64,000 nt of DNA from positions 2,790,001 through 2,854,000 of the forward strand of contig CP075497.1 in assembly GCA_021613535.1 (NCBI GenBank), in the 5' to 3' direction. Position 1 is the stretch's first letter, and each line of letters begins with the position of its first letter. Below, piece after piece: positions 11,955-25,112 of this stretch. The translations under genes were made by a program, and so were the position numbers. The stretch comes from Adineta vaga (taxonomy: Eukaryota > Rotifera). The notes below the pieces were generated by a model that saw only the letters and a program-made list of their open reading frames with translations, ran no database searches and was not told where the DNA came from.

Positions 11955-14216
11955 GATTGAATCTCTGTAAAAACACAGTAGGAATGGTATTCAAAGACGA
12001 AGACTTCAGAAAGAAGTACTTACCAAGTTGTATAAGTGCGTATGATTGTAAGCGCGGTTGTTCGGACTTATGCGTTCAGAAGTAATGACATTGTTCTCTT
12101 CCTCCGTTCTCGGTATGGTAAGAACGTGGGTGGAAAGCGGTGGTAGGCGTTTGACGCGAAAATTGAATACGGAACGAGAAGAAAAAGAACGTAGAAGAAA
12201 ACACAAAAGCAAGAGTATGTACGTCATTCATTTTTATTCCTTCTTCTTCTTCTTCTTTCGGCAAACATTGTCTCTACGCTTATACTTCTATGTTAATTAT
12301 GTGGGTGGATGTTTTTCTCATTCTTTCAAGAATGAAAGAAGTCGGCAGTTAAAATGTCACATAGAAATATCGGCACATACAGAACACAACTAATCTTTCA
12401 TGTAATTATTAGGAAAACAATATTTGATGAAAGAGTTATGATTTTAAATTAACTGTTGCATCTGTTACGTGCTAAAAAATCACGATTAAAAGTTACAGAA
12501 TCATAAAATCAAGTATCAATATTGATAACGATGTCAAATGATTAAGCATATATAATGAGATATTCGTCGAAAACAATTCAAAATATATTTTTTTTTCATA
12601 TGTTGATTACTCAAGTAATCTATATATTAATTTCGTATTTCTAATTATCTTCCGAAGATTTATTAAAATTCGTACAACTTTTCTACAGCAATCTATTGGT
12701 TTGAACTCTTATTTCAGGAAGGATGTTATGGTAAAAGAGTGGAATGATTATAGTACTACTATTGATTCTGAAAATATCACGATATTTGTTATGAAACATC
12801 ACAAAACAATCTGTAACAATCTAAATCTTGTTCGAACCTAAGAATCCATGACTTTTTGGATCTAAATGTATCATAGATCGCCAGTAAGAGATTCTTCCAA
12901 GTAAAAAATTGTAAAAGAGGAAGACATCGTTCTATTTTAATTATCAATCTATTGTTCATATTTTGACTATTTCTGATATAAATAAACTACTCTTCTTAAA
13001 GACAAAGTCATGATATTTCAATCAACAGAGCACTTTCTGAAGATCGACATAAGAAAGATGACGTCAATGATATCTACATCTATTATTACCGAATAGTGAC
13101 ATATATTTTTCTGAATAGATGAATACATTCTATTAATTCAAATCAAATTGAAGGTGTCGATTGAAAGTATTAACGGAGACTTTGATGTTTTCTCGTCCTT
13201 TGCCGATCATAGTATGTGATGTTCGTAATCAAAGTAATGCAATTTACAGTTTTATTCTATGAAGATTTCTTCTTCATAAACGATTAAATAAAAATTTAAC
13301 AATTGAATTAGTACATTGTCATTTGTGATTATATTATCAATTTAAACATGAAGTTTAGCATAATAGTTGTGATGAAACGCCTACGACAAGATATTACGTG
13401 ATATTTTTTTGTTTGTTTATAAAACAAAAATAATTCTCCAAAGTATTACACTAATACCATTGAGCTATAAATAAGTTTTTTATTAGTGGTAATCATTATC
13501 TTGCGAGGGCATGTATTTGTCTTATTTTATCTAATGATATCAAAACTAGATTAATTTCATGATTTACAACATAAAGCAACACTGAAGTATCAATCCAAAA
13601 TATGGATAATATACCTCCGATGAAGATAACCGAGTAACACATTTTATTAAAAAACTAAATTAATAATGAAATATTTTCATATTTAGAGAAAATGCATCGT
13701 CAGGAACCCGAGAAAAAGGGGATGAGGATATATTGTGCACTTTTATTCCTGCATATTGAAACAGACTGGTAAAGAAAACAATTGTAATGAAATAGTTTTT
13801 TCGTTTAATTCATTCATTAATGAAATAATATAATCATTGAAGCATAACATAATACCCTCGAGAACTTCTTTTTACCCAAATAGCACGTGATAACAAAATA
13901 AATAAATGAAAAGAAAGAGAGAGAATGAGAGAAAGAGGTCGCTAGTATCGGCCGATATGAGCGTCATCTAAGTTAATAACTGTCATTGCTAGTAGCTCTG
14001 TTTATACATGATGATGCATAGATGATTCGATTTTTTTTCAAACTGACCAATCGTTAGCAGTTTCTCGAACATTCTTTGCACTTTCTCTCTTTTTCTCAAA
14101 AAAAATCTCTCGTTTAAAATTCTCAGCACACATTCACTCAGATATGAAGAATGAAAATATTCATTTATTTAACTTAACGGAAGAAATTTCATTTCGTTTT
14201 CTTTTCAGAAGATAAA
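11955..14216. other. 2.3 kb gene-poor region
   Basis: No supportable gene. 11955-12400 is the upstream region and probable 5' UTR of the acidic protein; the overlapping open frames there are Arg/Lys/Phe-rich on opposite strands and look like purine/pyrimidine-skewed DNA. 12400-13900 is AT-rich with no codon structure. Purine-rich runs (gagagagaatgagag near 13917-13935) precede the SUMO promoter. A 14,174-14,216 pyrimidine-rich stretch ending in cag may be a 5' UTR intron end. Confidence 0.5.
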
Positions 14217-14733
14217 ATGTCATCGGCTGACGCTACAAATAGCAATAATACAAGCAAAACTGATGAATATATCAAATTGAGAGTCGTCGGACAAGACAAT
14301 AGTGAGTTGATCGTTTTTTTTCTCGCAAATGAAAGACTAACAATTGATTTTTCTTCTGTAGGCGAAGTTCATTTTAAGGTAAAAATGACAACATCAATGG
14401 GTAAATTAAAAAAATCCTATGCTGAACGTCAAGGTATGAACAATGAAATTTTTTTGCTTCAATTCTATCTATTTTGATTTGTTTAGGCGTTGCGGTTGGT
14501 AGTTTGCGGTAAATATTCATTTAGTTAACGTCGAAAATCGAATGTTTCATTTGAAAATTTTTAGGTTTCTATTTGATGGTAAACGTATAAACGATGATGA
14601 AACACCAAAACTCCTAGAAATGGAAGATAATGATACAATTGATGTATATCAAGAACAAGTTAGTAAAACATTTCAATAATGAACAGAAAAGATTCCATGA
14701 TTATTTTCCTTTAGGTTGGTGGTTCATGTTAGA
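14217..14733 (+). CDS. SUMO: SUMO precursor
   Basis: Small ubiquitin-like modifier, conjugated to lysines of target proteins after C-terminal processing. Five exons (14217-14301, 14362-14433, 14487-14508, 14565-14658, 14716-14733) join in frame to about 95-96 residues. Recognisable SUMO core: [53 protein letters not shown] and [13 protein letters not shown], ending GG-SC. The Gly-Gly is the conjugation site and SC is the tail removed by a SUMO protease. Exon 3 is a 22-nt micro-exon. No consensus SUMOylation motif (VKxE) is obvious in the N-terminal tail, which is Ser/Asn/Thr-rich. Length and content fit a SUMO-2/3-like or general invertebrate SUMO. Confidence 0.95.
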
Positions 14734-15489
14734 CAAAGAAAATTTCTTCTTGATTATCACCATCATTATTATTATTATTCAGACTCTCAAATCTTTCTCT
14801 TTCTCTCTTGAATGAAGATTTTCTTTGTGTTTTTTTTCCTTTGTACCCTATTTTCTGTTTCTTGTTGTTTGTCATTGTTTGTATGTATATATTAGTACAT
14901 TGACTTCTATATCATCCAAGGTAATTCAAAACTCATTTTCCTTCTTGTTGTTCTAATTCCGGGTGAGAGTTTGAAAAAAAGAATTGTCGTCGATTTTTTT
15001 CTCTTTCGTTGGAATATCAAATGTGTATGTAGAAGACTTATGTTTCTCTTTTTTGGTTTTCTTCACTTACGTTTATTTTTTATTTCTTGTCTCTTGTGTT
15101 TCGATGTGGTCAAATTCGAATTTCTCTTCTTTTCTGTGTGTGTGTGTGTGTGTGTGTTGTTCATGTCTTTGTTATCCACGAGCTTTTGTGATGATGAAAA
15201 CAGAAACAAAAATAGAGACAAACTAAAAATGATGTTGAACACAAACAATGATTGATTTGTTCGAAAAATGAGAATGTCGAGCATATGAATATGATTTCGA
15301 GTACAGTTGACTGATGAATGTATGATCGAGAGACTATCAATAAATTCAAGATATTTGAGAAAAGAATTAGTTTTAACGATATATATTGATTTAATCATAT
15401 CGATAAAAAACTTTGAATGTTAATTTTATTGAAGCAATTGGAATAAGAAATATATATTTTGTTCTTTTTTTAAATTACTTTCTTCATGA
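14734..15489. other. Intergenic region with GT repeat
   Basis: About 750 bp between convergent SUMO and the stefin-like gene. The open frames here (14971-15400, both strands) are Phe/Cys/Val-rich products of a (GT)n tract and flanking poly-pyrimidine DNA and are not credible genes. Confidence 0.5.
15135..15157. repeat. (GT)n microsatellite
   Basis: Eleven or so GT units in the SUMO 3' flank. Confidence 0.9.
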
Positions 15490-15886
15490 TTAATTGCTTT
15501 TTGTTATTTCAAAATGTGGTGGCCCAACTAATGGTGTTGCACGTCTGCCACCTAGATGAAAACCAATATCAATCATTTGATCACCAGGTAAAACGACCTT
15601 GAACATAATCATTAAGTCCTTTTCAATATTCTCTCGAAATAAAATACCTTATATGTATAAAATGTTCCGCAACCAAGTTGTTGACGAATACTGATTGGTT
15701 TTAAATCTGAATTCGCAGGTATTTCAGGAAATGTTTCATGAATTCGAAGACCAATGGCTTCTTTATACTAATTGATATATTTAATCGAAAGTTTATTATT
15801 GTTAATAACTCTGAATAACTTACTGAATTGAATAAATCTTTATCTTCATCAGTTAATGATTGAAATAAATCTCCTTCGGACGACAT
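15490..15886 (-). CDS. Small stefin-like (cystatin-fold) protein, tentative
   Basis: Three exons (15886-15824, 15767-15648, 15597-15490), all phase 0, give about 95 residues: MSSEGDLFQSLTDEDKDLFN at the start, FPEIP in the middle, then IRQQLGCGTFYTYKVVLPGD and IDIGFHLGGRRATPL. Family sequence for comparison: type 1 cystatins (stefins) are about 98 residues, cytosolic, and carry QVVAGTNYFIKV in the first inhibitory loop. QQLGCGTFYTYKV aligns with this motif, and the size and lack of a signal peptide fit. The QxVxG core is altered (QLGCG), so cysteine-protease inhibition is uncertain. The gene model itself is well supported by three in-frame splices; the family call is inference. Confidence 0.6.
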
Positions 15887-16066
15887 TTCTTCAACAATGA
15901 TTATCAAAATAATGTAGATGTTTTTCTTTCTCAAGAGAGAAAAAAAGCAAAACAAATACAGGTGAATCATACGTATAAAACAACTCGTTGAAATATTGAT
16001 GAATAAGATTTCATTTTCATCTTTTTTTTTTATTCGAAATTTATCTACATATTTGTTTTCATTTTC

Positions 16067-19000
16067 TTAAACAACAGTTACACGACAATCTTTTCCATCT
16101 TTACTAATTGCATGACTATTCGAAATCACTTCTTTCGATGATCCTCGTCTTAATGTCCATTTCATTTCTTCATAACTACTTTTTCGTGCTGAACCTGATC
16201 GATTTCGATTCAATAAATTTGATACAGCAGAAGCAACAGATGTTATTCTTGTAGATTGAGTGTTGATTAATGAAGTTGCTGTTTCAACTGCTAGACGTGG
16301 AGATATAGCAGGTACAACAATTGATGTACGTTGTCCTTCCGATTCTACGACAGAATTTCGATATGGAACTTCCATCAATTGTATCCGACGTAATTGACGG
16401 CGACGATCACGATAATGGCGACGAATCTATTTGATGAAAATTCAAATAAAACATTTCAATAAAATCAAATTCAAATTTTACCTCATCATTAAATAGAAAA
16501 AATGATAGAAAAAGAAAACCACCCTAGAATAAAAAGACAAATCATATTTTTACCGAAAAGAAAAAGCTAAATTATATTTTTCTACTTGTAAACCATTGAA
16601 AAATCCATGTAAAAGTCGAAGAATAGGTTCATCATAGAAATAGGGAAGTATCGCTAAAGACCAAGTGATTGTAATTAAAAATAATTGTGACCATATTCCG
16701 CCAGTATATGTTCTACAAATTGAAAAGCTATTCTTCCATATCGTTCACACGAAAAGAAACTTACACAATAACTTCATTGGCTTTTTCATTTTTGTATAAG
16801 AACTTTCATGATGTTGTTTAGCTGAGAAGATCATTACCATAATAGTGATCTATTTGAAAATATATCGTGGCAATGAAATTTTGTTTTTTAACAGAATCTT
16901 ACAAATATAATTCCGGTTATTGGTATGAAATAAATCTTAAACCAATCGTCAAGATCAATAAAACATAAACCTGATTTTGTCGTCATGAAATATGTTTTCG
17001 TTTTTATCGAAGCTAATAATGTCACAATACAAAATGGTAAAACTAAATAGATAAGTTGATATTACACAATGGTTTCTCGTTTTCCTAAAGAGATTTCTCT
17101 TACTATAACCCATTCCAAGAAAACGATATTTTGATGCGGCATCCGAAAGTGTTGCACTTGCTCCAGCAACAGCTGGATGTGTTGAATAAGTTATTTGAAT
17201 GTATAAATTAAAAGCTTCATTCATTAACCAACAATAAGAAGATAAGATAAAAAAATGCGTTGTACATGCGACCAAACGGCATAGATATAAATTTGATAAT
17301 GGAATACCATTAAAAGCTAAGATAAGAATCACTTGAGAACAAATTAAAACAAATGCATAATGTTTATGAATATATGCAGCTGATGAATGAGTTCTTAAAA
17401 AAAAGACAAAGAAAAAGTTGTAGAAGTTTCCTTATTTCAAACAATACCGAAGATAATTTAACATGATTAATGTTAGTATTGTAAATGATATGTGAATAAA
17501 TGAGCCAATATAAGAAAATCGATTAAAAAGAGACAAAAGAGATTCAGGTGCACGCCACTATGAATAATAAAACTCCATTGAATGACTTTGTAAAAAGAAG
17601 GAAAATCTTGTTTACTTTCGGATCAAACATATCACTTGTTATCGCAAATATTCCATTAGAAATAAAACATGAACAAGAAATTTCATCCGATTGAAAAGAT
17701 GGAACTATTTCACATATTGACGCTAAACTTTGCCATTTCCATTGACGATTTAGTGTTGCTCTAAATACTTTTAACATTAAAATACAATTATCTATTTCGA
17801 ACATTTACTTATACTGTCCATTGATAAATGTATCAGCTGTATCAAGATATACACATTGATTATCGGATATATTACCATACTATTTCAAAAAGATGTCATA
17901 GTTTATTCAATATATAAACGATTTGCTTACATCTAAATAACCCATTGTGATTAAAATAGGTATATGATCCATTGAAATTAATGTAGAAAGACGATTCGAT
18001 TGTTGTATTGCTTTACGAAGTTTAATATCAATTGAAATGACATGACTATTGAGATTATCATATTTCGAAATTCTTCAAATAAAAATATCGAAAAACATTA
18101 CTTTTCTATTCGAAAATTTCATTCGTTATTTACCGTCCTAATCGAAGATTTGGTATATAAAAATGAGCGGTACGAAAACTAGTAATCGCTACTGAATACC
18201 ATGTTGAGCCTAAGAATAAGAAAAAGATCAATTTAATTTCTTTTTTTGAAAAAAACCAATATGGATTATTTTTACCATCATTTTTCTCATCGGCATTGAA
18301 TAAAGTTCGATTATTCAGAAGATTTTTTCTTAAATGAGCAAAACTAACTTTGGTTTTCGTTTGAGTATTTTCATATGAAAATGAATTTAATTGTTGTCGA
18401 TTAACAATTTGAATTGTTTGTTCAATATTTACTGTTGATGTATGAAATGCACAACCAGGAAATTGTGCACAATCAGTACTTAATATTTGAGCTAAAGTTA
18501 ATGTTAAACGTTGTAATGACGTTAATAAACGAATAAAATCATTGCCAGATGGATGTGTTTCATTCCAAAGTGATTGATATCTTTCATCAATTAAATTTGA
18601 TATTGTGTCTACGAGATATTGATGAATAGAAAGTGTTGCATTGACATCAGCAAGATAAAATGGTTCGTAAGATGATGAATACCATTGAGTTACACTATCA
18701 AAATGACTTATCTGAAATCAAAGAACTTTAAGAATAGAAAATGATTTTCAAATAAAGAATTTTACGAGAATATTTGTTAAACGTTCGATTTGTTCGATAA
18801 GTAAGATTAAATCAATTGTACTATACAATTGTATTGCTGTTAAATTTGTTGATATTGTTTCAGCTAAGAATGCACATTTATCACGAAGTGAAAGAATATA
18901 TTCTTTATCGAATGTAATATTTTCTAATTCTCGATCAATTGTTTTTATAATTGGATGAACACATTGATCATAATCAACATGTGTCCAACGAGCGATTTGT

Positions 19001-20411
19001 TCAATTCGTTGACATGTTCGATATAATTTACCTAAATTTTATATAAAGAAGTTTTTATCAAATGAAATCTCAAGAATGTTATTTACCACTTTTAGCATTG
19101 CCAGGACATTGTTCTGTTACATTTTGACCAGCTGCAACTTTCGGCCATGTAATACTTAACTGACTTTCATTTTTACAATGTGGTCCTAAATCAATGAATA
19201 ATTTCAAATGAATTTTGTCATCAAGAAAGATCAATACCTTCATGTTTTCGACAATAATTATCACATGATTCATGAAGCCATTGTTGAGTAGGACAATTAT
19301 CTAAAGAAGTTAATCTTTCTTCTTGACAAAATGAAATGAGTTCGTTTTTTTTTGTTACCAAAAAGTGAAGAAATTCCAGATGGCCAATGAATTTTCACTT
19401 CTCCTTTAATATCATTAACAAAGTCCATCCAACTAACTGCATCTCCACATGCTTGTTTTTGCATATGACAATCAGTTGCTAATTGATCCAATTCATAATC
19501 TGTTAAAATCTTTTGCCATAGATTTAAATATGCTATTTCACCATGCAATGCTCGTTGATGATCGAATTCAACATCTCCTGTTGTACTCGTTTGTGTTAAA
19601 TTTTTCGGACGAATTGTTTGACCAACATAAAAATCACCACCACTCGGAATCATTGTTTGATGTTTGCGTTTTCCATGTGGAAAATTCCGTGGAATACTCA
19701 TTGTTACAACAGGTAAACCATTAATACGAATAATTAATTGTTTATTTCCAGAAAAATGATGTGCAATAGCAATGTGTTGCCATTGATCGATTGTTAAAGG
19801 AATTGAAACATCATAAATATGATTTAATAGTTCTACATGTAAACGAGAATTTTCAATAATTGAAACAAGTAAAATTGGAAGAGATTCATCTAAAATGTCG
19901 AGTTCGCAAATATGAATGAAAAATCTAATCTGAATAGTAAACCTGTTTTATAATAAATAATTGTATGATCAGGTGAATTTATTTTTGTCCAAATACGAAT
20001 CCAAAATGAAATTGTTAATTCAGAAATACGTGGAAATGGTTTACTATCAAGCTCAATATATGTTGAGAAATGTGTTCCATTAAATACAAGTCGAGAATCA
20101 ACTGCATCGGCTAAACAAAGAAAAATAATCTCACTTGATCTGTTTTCTTTTCAATGCCACAAAATAAAACTCTTCTCATACCAACACATGAATATCCATT
20201 CCAAAGATGACCTTGTCGACAAAGACATTCATAATGATCAAGTTTATCAAGGCAATTTGTCAATGGATAATATGCTGAATTACATGTTTCTATAAAATAA
20301 ATATACAAATAGAAAAAAATAAATCAGTTCTTTGAGTTTTTATTTACCAGTTGAATCCAATGTGTTAATTGTAACTATGACAATATAATGTATAAACAAA
20401 CTAATTCTCAT
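16067..20411 (-). CDS. Adhesion G protein-coupled receptor
   Basis: A large multi-exon receptor (at least a dozen short introns). Order seen from the N-terminus: signal peptide MRISLFIHYIVIVTINTLDS; EGF-like module (NCLDKLDHYECLCRQGHLW, about 20290-20180); laminin-G/pentraxin-like domain (about 20110-19480); hormone-receptor motif (ITWPKVAAGQNVTEQCPG ... YRTCQRI ... WTHVDYDQC); a long GAIN-like region; GPS (WKWQSLASICEIVP, SCSCFISNGIFAITSD, 17750-17600); then seven membrane segments. TM3 has CRLVACTTHFFILSSYCWL, an adhesion-family signature, and TM4 the FLGMG-LPFCIV junction. The cytoplasmic tail ends RVTVV, where T-V-V fits a class I PDZ ligand. The GPS lacks the usual His-Leu-Ser/Thr cleavage triplet. 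The EGF-LamG-HRM-GAIN layout recalls several subfamilies, and I do not assign one. Confidence 0.88.
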
Positions 20412-21487
20412 CTTCGTTGATCGTCATCGACAACTAAATTTAGTCACAAAGACGATCTTTTTTTCTCTTATTGAACATCGTCAAATGTGTTTGTCGTTGT
20501 TTTTTCTTCTTTTCTTTTGCTTCTCACCCGATTCTTTTCTTCTCCGATCGAATAGCTGAAAAAGAGAAAAAGAAAGAAACATAAGCAATCTTCTTTTCTT
20601 TTCTCTCTATTTCCGAACTTAATGATTCTACTAGAACGATTAGACCAAAGATTTGAATATGTCAAATCGTTTGCTGTTTTCCTCAAGGAGAAAATCAGCG
20701 ATAGAACGCGAGAATTTCTTTCTATTCTTTAGACTAGATCGAATAAATTATGTTTGTTCACTATGAATTTCAGATATGTTATTCATTTCGTTTGATATAG
20801 GTTTTCTCTGATGTACTTTTAATTGATCAATGCTCTTTCAGATTTGCTATTTACTTCACATAATACACAACACATGTAGAGATAGAAATAAGCAAACATT
20901 TACATTAAATAAATGATAGTTTTAAATACATCACGGAAAAGAAAACAATACAAGATCATTTGTTCAATATACATTAAATATTTCTTTGGTTGTTGTTCAT
21001 TGAGAAGACTATTTCTTAATTATTTTTTTATCATCATCTTCAGGAACTCACTATAGTTACTTTCATCGCTTGACGACTAATTAATCATAACATACTGAAA
21101 GCGAAAAAAGGTGCTATACAAAACTATTGAAAAATTTAGAATTAGTTACAAAATACGAAACTCTTTTTGGTTTACTACTAAAATCATTTTTTGATTTTCT
21201 ATGTATTATATATTCTTCAAATTGACGATTCCTATATCGATCAAAAATCTACTCGAAGATAATTTCAATCAAAATCTCTAAAACAATGTGAAAATCAATA
21301 AGTACGAAATCTTATATTTTCAATTCATTTTTATAATGTCTATCAATTGTCTGAAGTGAACAGAGGACCTCTATCGGACGCGTTGAGAATATGTTCATCA
21401 TGTGTCCGTTCGTCCATTCAGAATATGAACATTAGTCGTTGAGCTCAACCTGACCTGAACTTCCTCTATATTCGAAACTGAACAATT
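20412..21487. other. Intergenic region between divergent genes
   Basis: About 1.1 kb between the adhesion GPCR and M13 peptidase starts. AT-rich; the only open frames are short, basic and low complexity. Presumed promoters; no clear motif. Confidence 0.5.
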
Positions 21488-23665
21488 ATGCAATTAACAA
21501 CGCATTTATATTTTCTATTTCTGTTTTTTGTCTTCATTTCTTCAGTTATTGGAGATGGAGAATCGTTTTTTGACCCAAATGATTTCGACTGGTCGATTCG
21601 ACCTGCAGATGATTTTTTCCATTTTATTAATGGTAAATGGTTAAAACAAGCAATTATTCCACCGTCCAAGACAGAAATTGGAAGTATTTTTACTACATCA
21701 CACAATGTTTTAAAACAATTGAAAAGTATTCTTGATGATCTAACTAATAATGGAACATCTGAAGCACCACATCCCGTTGATTCAATACAACGAAAATTAG
21801 GTGATCTTTATTTAGCTGGTTTAGATCGTCTTACTATTGAAGAGACTGGTATTAAACCATTACAAGAAACGCTTCTTCAACTTGATAAAGTCAAAACATA
21901 TCAAGAATTAATTCATTTTATACTAGAATGGTATAGAAAAATGGATAAAGGTTTAATATTTGATTTTGATGTTTACCCAGATGAACGAAATACATCTCTA
22001 TATTCACCTAGTTGGAAAGTAATACAAATGCCATTTTCTTCAATAAAACGATATTAACTATAAGATTTTTGTTTTTTAGCAAACTGGTGTTGTTCTTCCT
22101 GATCGAGATTATTATTTTCGTAATGATCCATTTTCAAAAAGAATTCGATCAACTTACAAAAATTATATTAATCGAATGCTTAATTTAACAAATCATATTT
22201 TACACAGCACAACAGATTTCATCGATGCAGAAGATATTTTAACATTAGAAACTCAATTAGCTGTTTCACATTATACACCTACTCAATTACGTGATCCAAT
22301 TAAAAATTATAATAAATTATCCGTAATTGAACTTGATCGAATGATGCCAAATCTTGGTTGGCATCATATAATTCAACTTTTACAAATACCCAATGATACA
22401 GTTGTCATGCGTCAATTAGATTATTATCAATCATTAGATAAGTTAATTGTTAGTCAATCATTAAGTATATGGAAGAATAAAATTCGTTTTACAATTGCAC
22501 ATGAAATGGCACCTTATCTTACTGAAGATTTTCTCAATGCTCGACATCATATGTTTCAGTATTCACTTTATGGTCGACAACAAAGATCATCACAATCGAT
22601 GATTATTATTGAAAATATCAATGAATATGTTGGAGATTTATTAGGAAAATTATATGTCGATCGTTATTTTTCAAGTGAAGCAAAACAACGTGTTTTGAAT
22701 TTAACAAATCATTTGATGGATATTTACCGTAATCGACTTATGCGAAATAAATGGATGCATGATAAAACGAAAGAGAAAGCATTAATAAAATTAGATCAAA
22801 TGAGTAAAAAAATCGGTTATCCACCGCAATGGAAAACGTATGAAAATGTTCATACAAATCGATGGTCTTATTTTCAATCAATGGCAAGTATATTTGAATA
22901 TAATTTTCAGAAAAAAATTAATGATTTATCTCGACCAGTTGATAAATATGAATGGGACATATCCGTGCAAACTGTTAATGCATTTTATGTAAGTTTAAAA
23001 TTGTAAATCAATTCTTTTTTTCTTTTGCTTTTATATATAATTAGATAATATATTTATTGTAGATGCCAACAAAGAATGAAATCATATTTCCAGCTGGTAT
23101 TTTGCAAGAACCATTTTTTATGTCAGATGGAGATGATGCAATAAATTATGGTTCTATTGGAAGTTTTATAGGTCATGAAATGACTCATGGTTTTGATGAT
23201 CAAGGAAGAAAATATGATGAAAATGGTGTTCTAAATCCATGGTGGACGTCAGAAGATTTGAATCAATTTAGTAGTCGAACGACGATTCTTGTTAAACAAT
23301 TTAATGATTATAAATTATTTGATATAAATGTCGATGGTCTTTTAACTCTTGGAGAGAATCTTGCTGATCTTGGTGGAATTGAAATAGCTTATGAAGCATT
23401 TTTACAAACTAAACAAGCAAAAGAAGGAAAATTGATTGATGGTTTAACACCAAATCAACGATTTTTTCTCTCATATGCAAAAACATTAAGAATGAAAATG
23501 ACTGATGAAAGACTTCTAGCATTATTAATAGTCGATCCTCATTCACCAGCAATTTATAGAGTCAATGGACCATTATCAAATATCATGGGTTTTTATCAAA
23601 CATTTAATGTTACAGAAAATGATAAAATGTTTCGTGAACTTTCAATACGAGTCAACGTATGGTGA
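21488..23665 (+). CDS. M13 (neprilysin/PepO-type) zinc metallopeptidase without cysteines
   Basis: Exons 21488-22018, 22080-22988 and 23063-23665, all phase 0, give about 680 residues. A signal peptide (MQLTTHLYFLFLFFVFISSV) indicates secretion; no further membrane anchor is seen. The M13 N-terminal motif reads RPADDFFHFINGKWL. The catalytic domain has the substrate-binding NAFY followed by NEIIFPAGILQEPFF, zinc site GHEMTH (HExxH), and the third ligand in ENLADLGG (ExxxD). C-terminal RVNGPLSNIMGF and final VNVW match the family end. Animal neprilysins have about ten conserved cysteines, including one in the DDFY..acG.W region and the CxxW end; here none of the exons encodes a cysteine. Bacterial PepO-type enzymes also lack them. 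This suggests bacterial origin with later intron gain, or loss of disulfides. Confidence 0.92.
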
Positions 23666-24216
23666 ACAGAAGTAATTTTTTTGTAAATAAAAAAATTTGT
23701 ACGTATATCGTATCTTGAATAATTAATACTTTAGTTCAGTAACAGAATGTTAAATATTAATTCAAATTAGATGTGAACTTTTTCGATCAATTCATTGATC
23801 TATGATTGACATATATCTTATTTCCTTTTGTCTAATATATGACAATACGAGGGATTATTTAGAAGAATGAAAAAACACAATATGTTACTTGTAACATTAA
23901 AGCTATTAACACATGATAGTTTTACTGTGTGGTAGCAAGATTCTCGTATAATTTACATTCTAGCAAACTACTTTCGATTTATTTATTCATTGGAGCAAAT
24001 AGATAAGAATGCAAGTTGAATGCATACTTATTATTTCTCAAAGGCTAATATATTTGTCATAATATTCCAACCTATATTGAGTTTTATATTACATATTGTA
24101 TACACACATTATTTTGACTAACTAATATTTTATTTCAATAACAAAATAGATGTATATAATGCAATAAATAGACTACTAAATATTATTGCAAATTAGAAAT
24201 AAACTTTCTCGAACAG
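23666..24216. other. Intergenic region between convergent genes
   Basis: AT-rich 3' flanks; AATAAA-like signals near 23687 and 24162. No gene seen. Confidence 0.5.
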
Positions 24217-25112
24217 TTATTTTGTAAGTTGAAATGAACCTTTAGCTGTGTCATAGATGGCAGAATGTGGATGATGTGATCCACATTCACCATTACAAAC
24301 TTCAACGGTAACGTTGTATGTTCCTGGTAACCATTCTTCACATGGTTCTAGATTGAAAAAGAGAAAAGATAATGATAAACAAGAGATTTATTAACGATGA
24401 ATATAATTACCTTGAGTTGGATCACATCGTGGATCAGGTTCAGCTTTAACACTGATTTTATCAGTATATGTACCAGCTTTTCTGGCTTCCAATAAGAAGC
24501 TAGTACCAAGTGGAATACGATCAGGACAATGGATACCAATGGCAAGTTCGCCAGTACCAGTTCCATTCATTGAAACATAAGTAAAATCAATATTAAATGT
24601 TGTTCCTTTAACACCACTTGGTGGAGTAATGGCAAATTTGGTGATTTTAGCATCACCATGATCATTGACTAGATGAGCAGACACAAAGTATTACATTATT
24701 ACGAAGTATACGAAATAATTCTTTATTTACCTGGACACATTTTAGCTATTTCACAATACCAAATTGGATCAATATCAGCTTTTTCAAGTAATTTAATAAA
24801 TTCTTCAATACCAAAAACATCACATACTAAATCACATACTGTGCCAATAAGAGCTGATCCAGTTTTTTGAGCTAAAGCTTGACATAATGTACCGCATGAA
24901 CCAATAATACCAGAATCAAGAATTAAATTAAGTAAAATATTAATTGATTGATCAGCAATATTGATACATGTTGGACAAAGATCAAGACGAACATTTGGTT
25001 GCAAAAAATTTGTTTTCAAATGTTTAATGTTGTGTGTGTTACCTTTGGCGACATTTGAAGCACTACTAATACCAACAATGGCAATAAGAATGCAAGCGAG
25101 TGTTTTGTACAT
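24217..25112 (-). CDS. Countin-like saposin-B secreted protein, copy 1
   Basis: First of three tandem paralogues. Exons 25112-24731, 24668-24411 and 24347-24217, both introns phase 1. Signal peptide MYKTLACILIAIVGISSAS; a Met 21 codons upstream is in frame but paralogue alignment favours MYKT. A saposin-B domain follows with eight cysteines in pairs (LCPTC, SCGTLC, VCDLVC, YCEIAKMC), then a second, beta-rich domain with NDHGDAKITKF, the glycosylation site NGTGTG, and the closing motif CNGECGSHHPHSAIYDTAKG. This two-domain layout recalls Dictyostelium countin and relatives, secreted proteins of a cell-number sensing complex. In this organism the role is unknown; lipid binding or antimicrobial activity is possible from the saposin fold. 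Confidence 0.85.

Noticed and set aside
14971-15398. Phe/Cys/Val-rich open frames near the (GT)n tract
   Set aside because: They translate a simple repeat; no splice or homology support.
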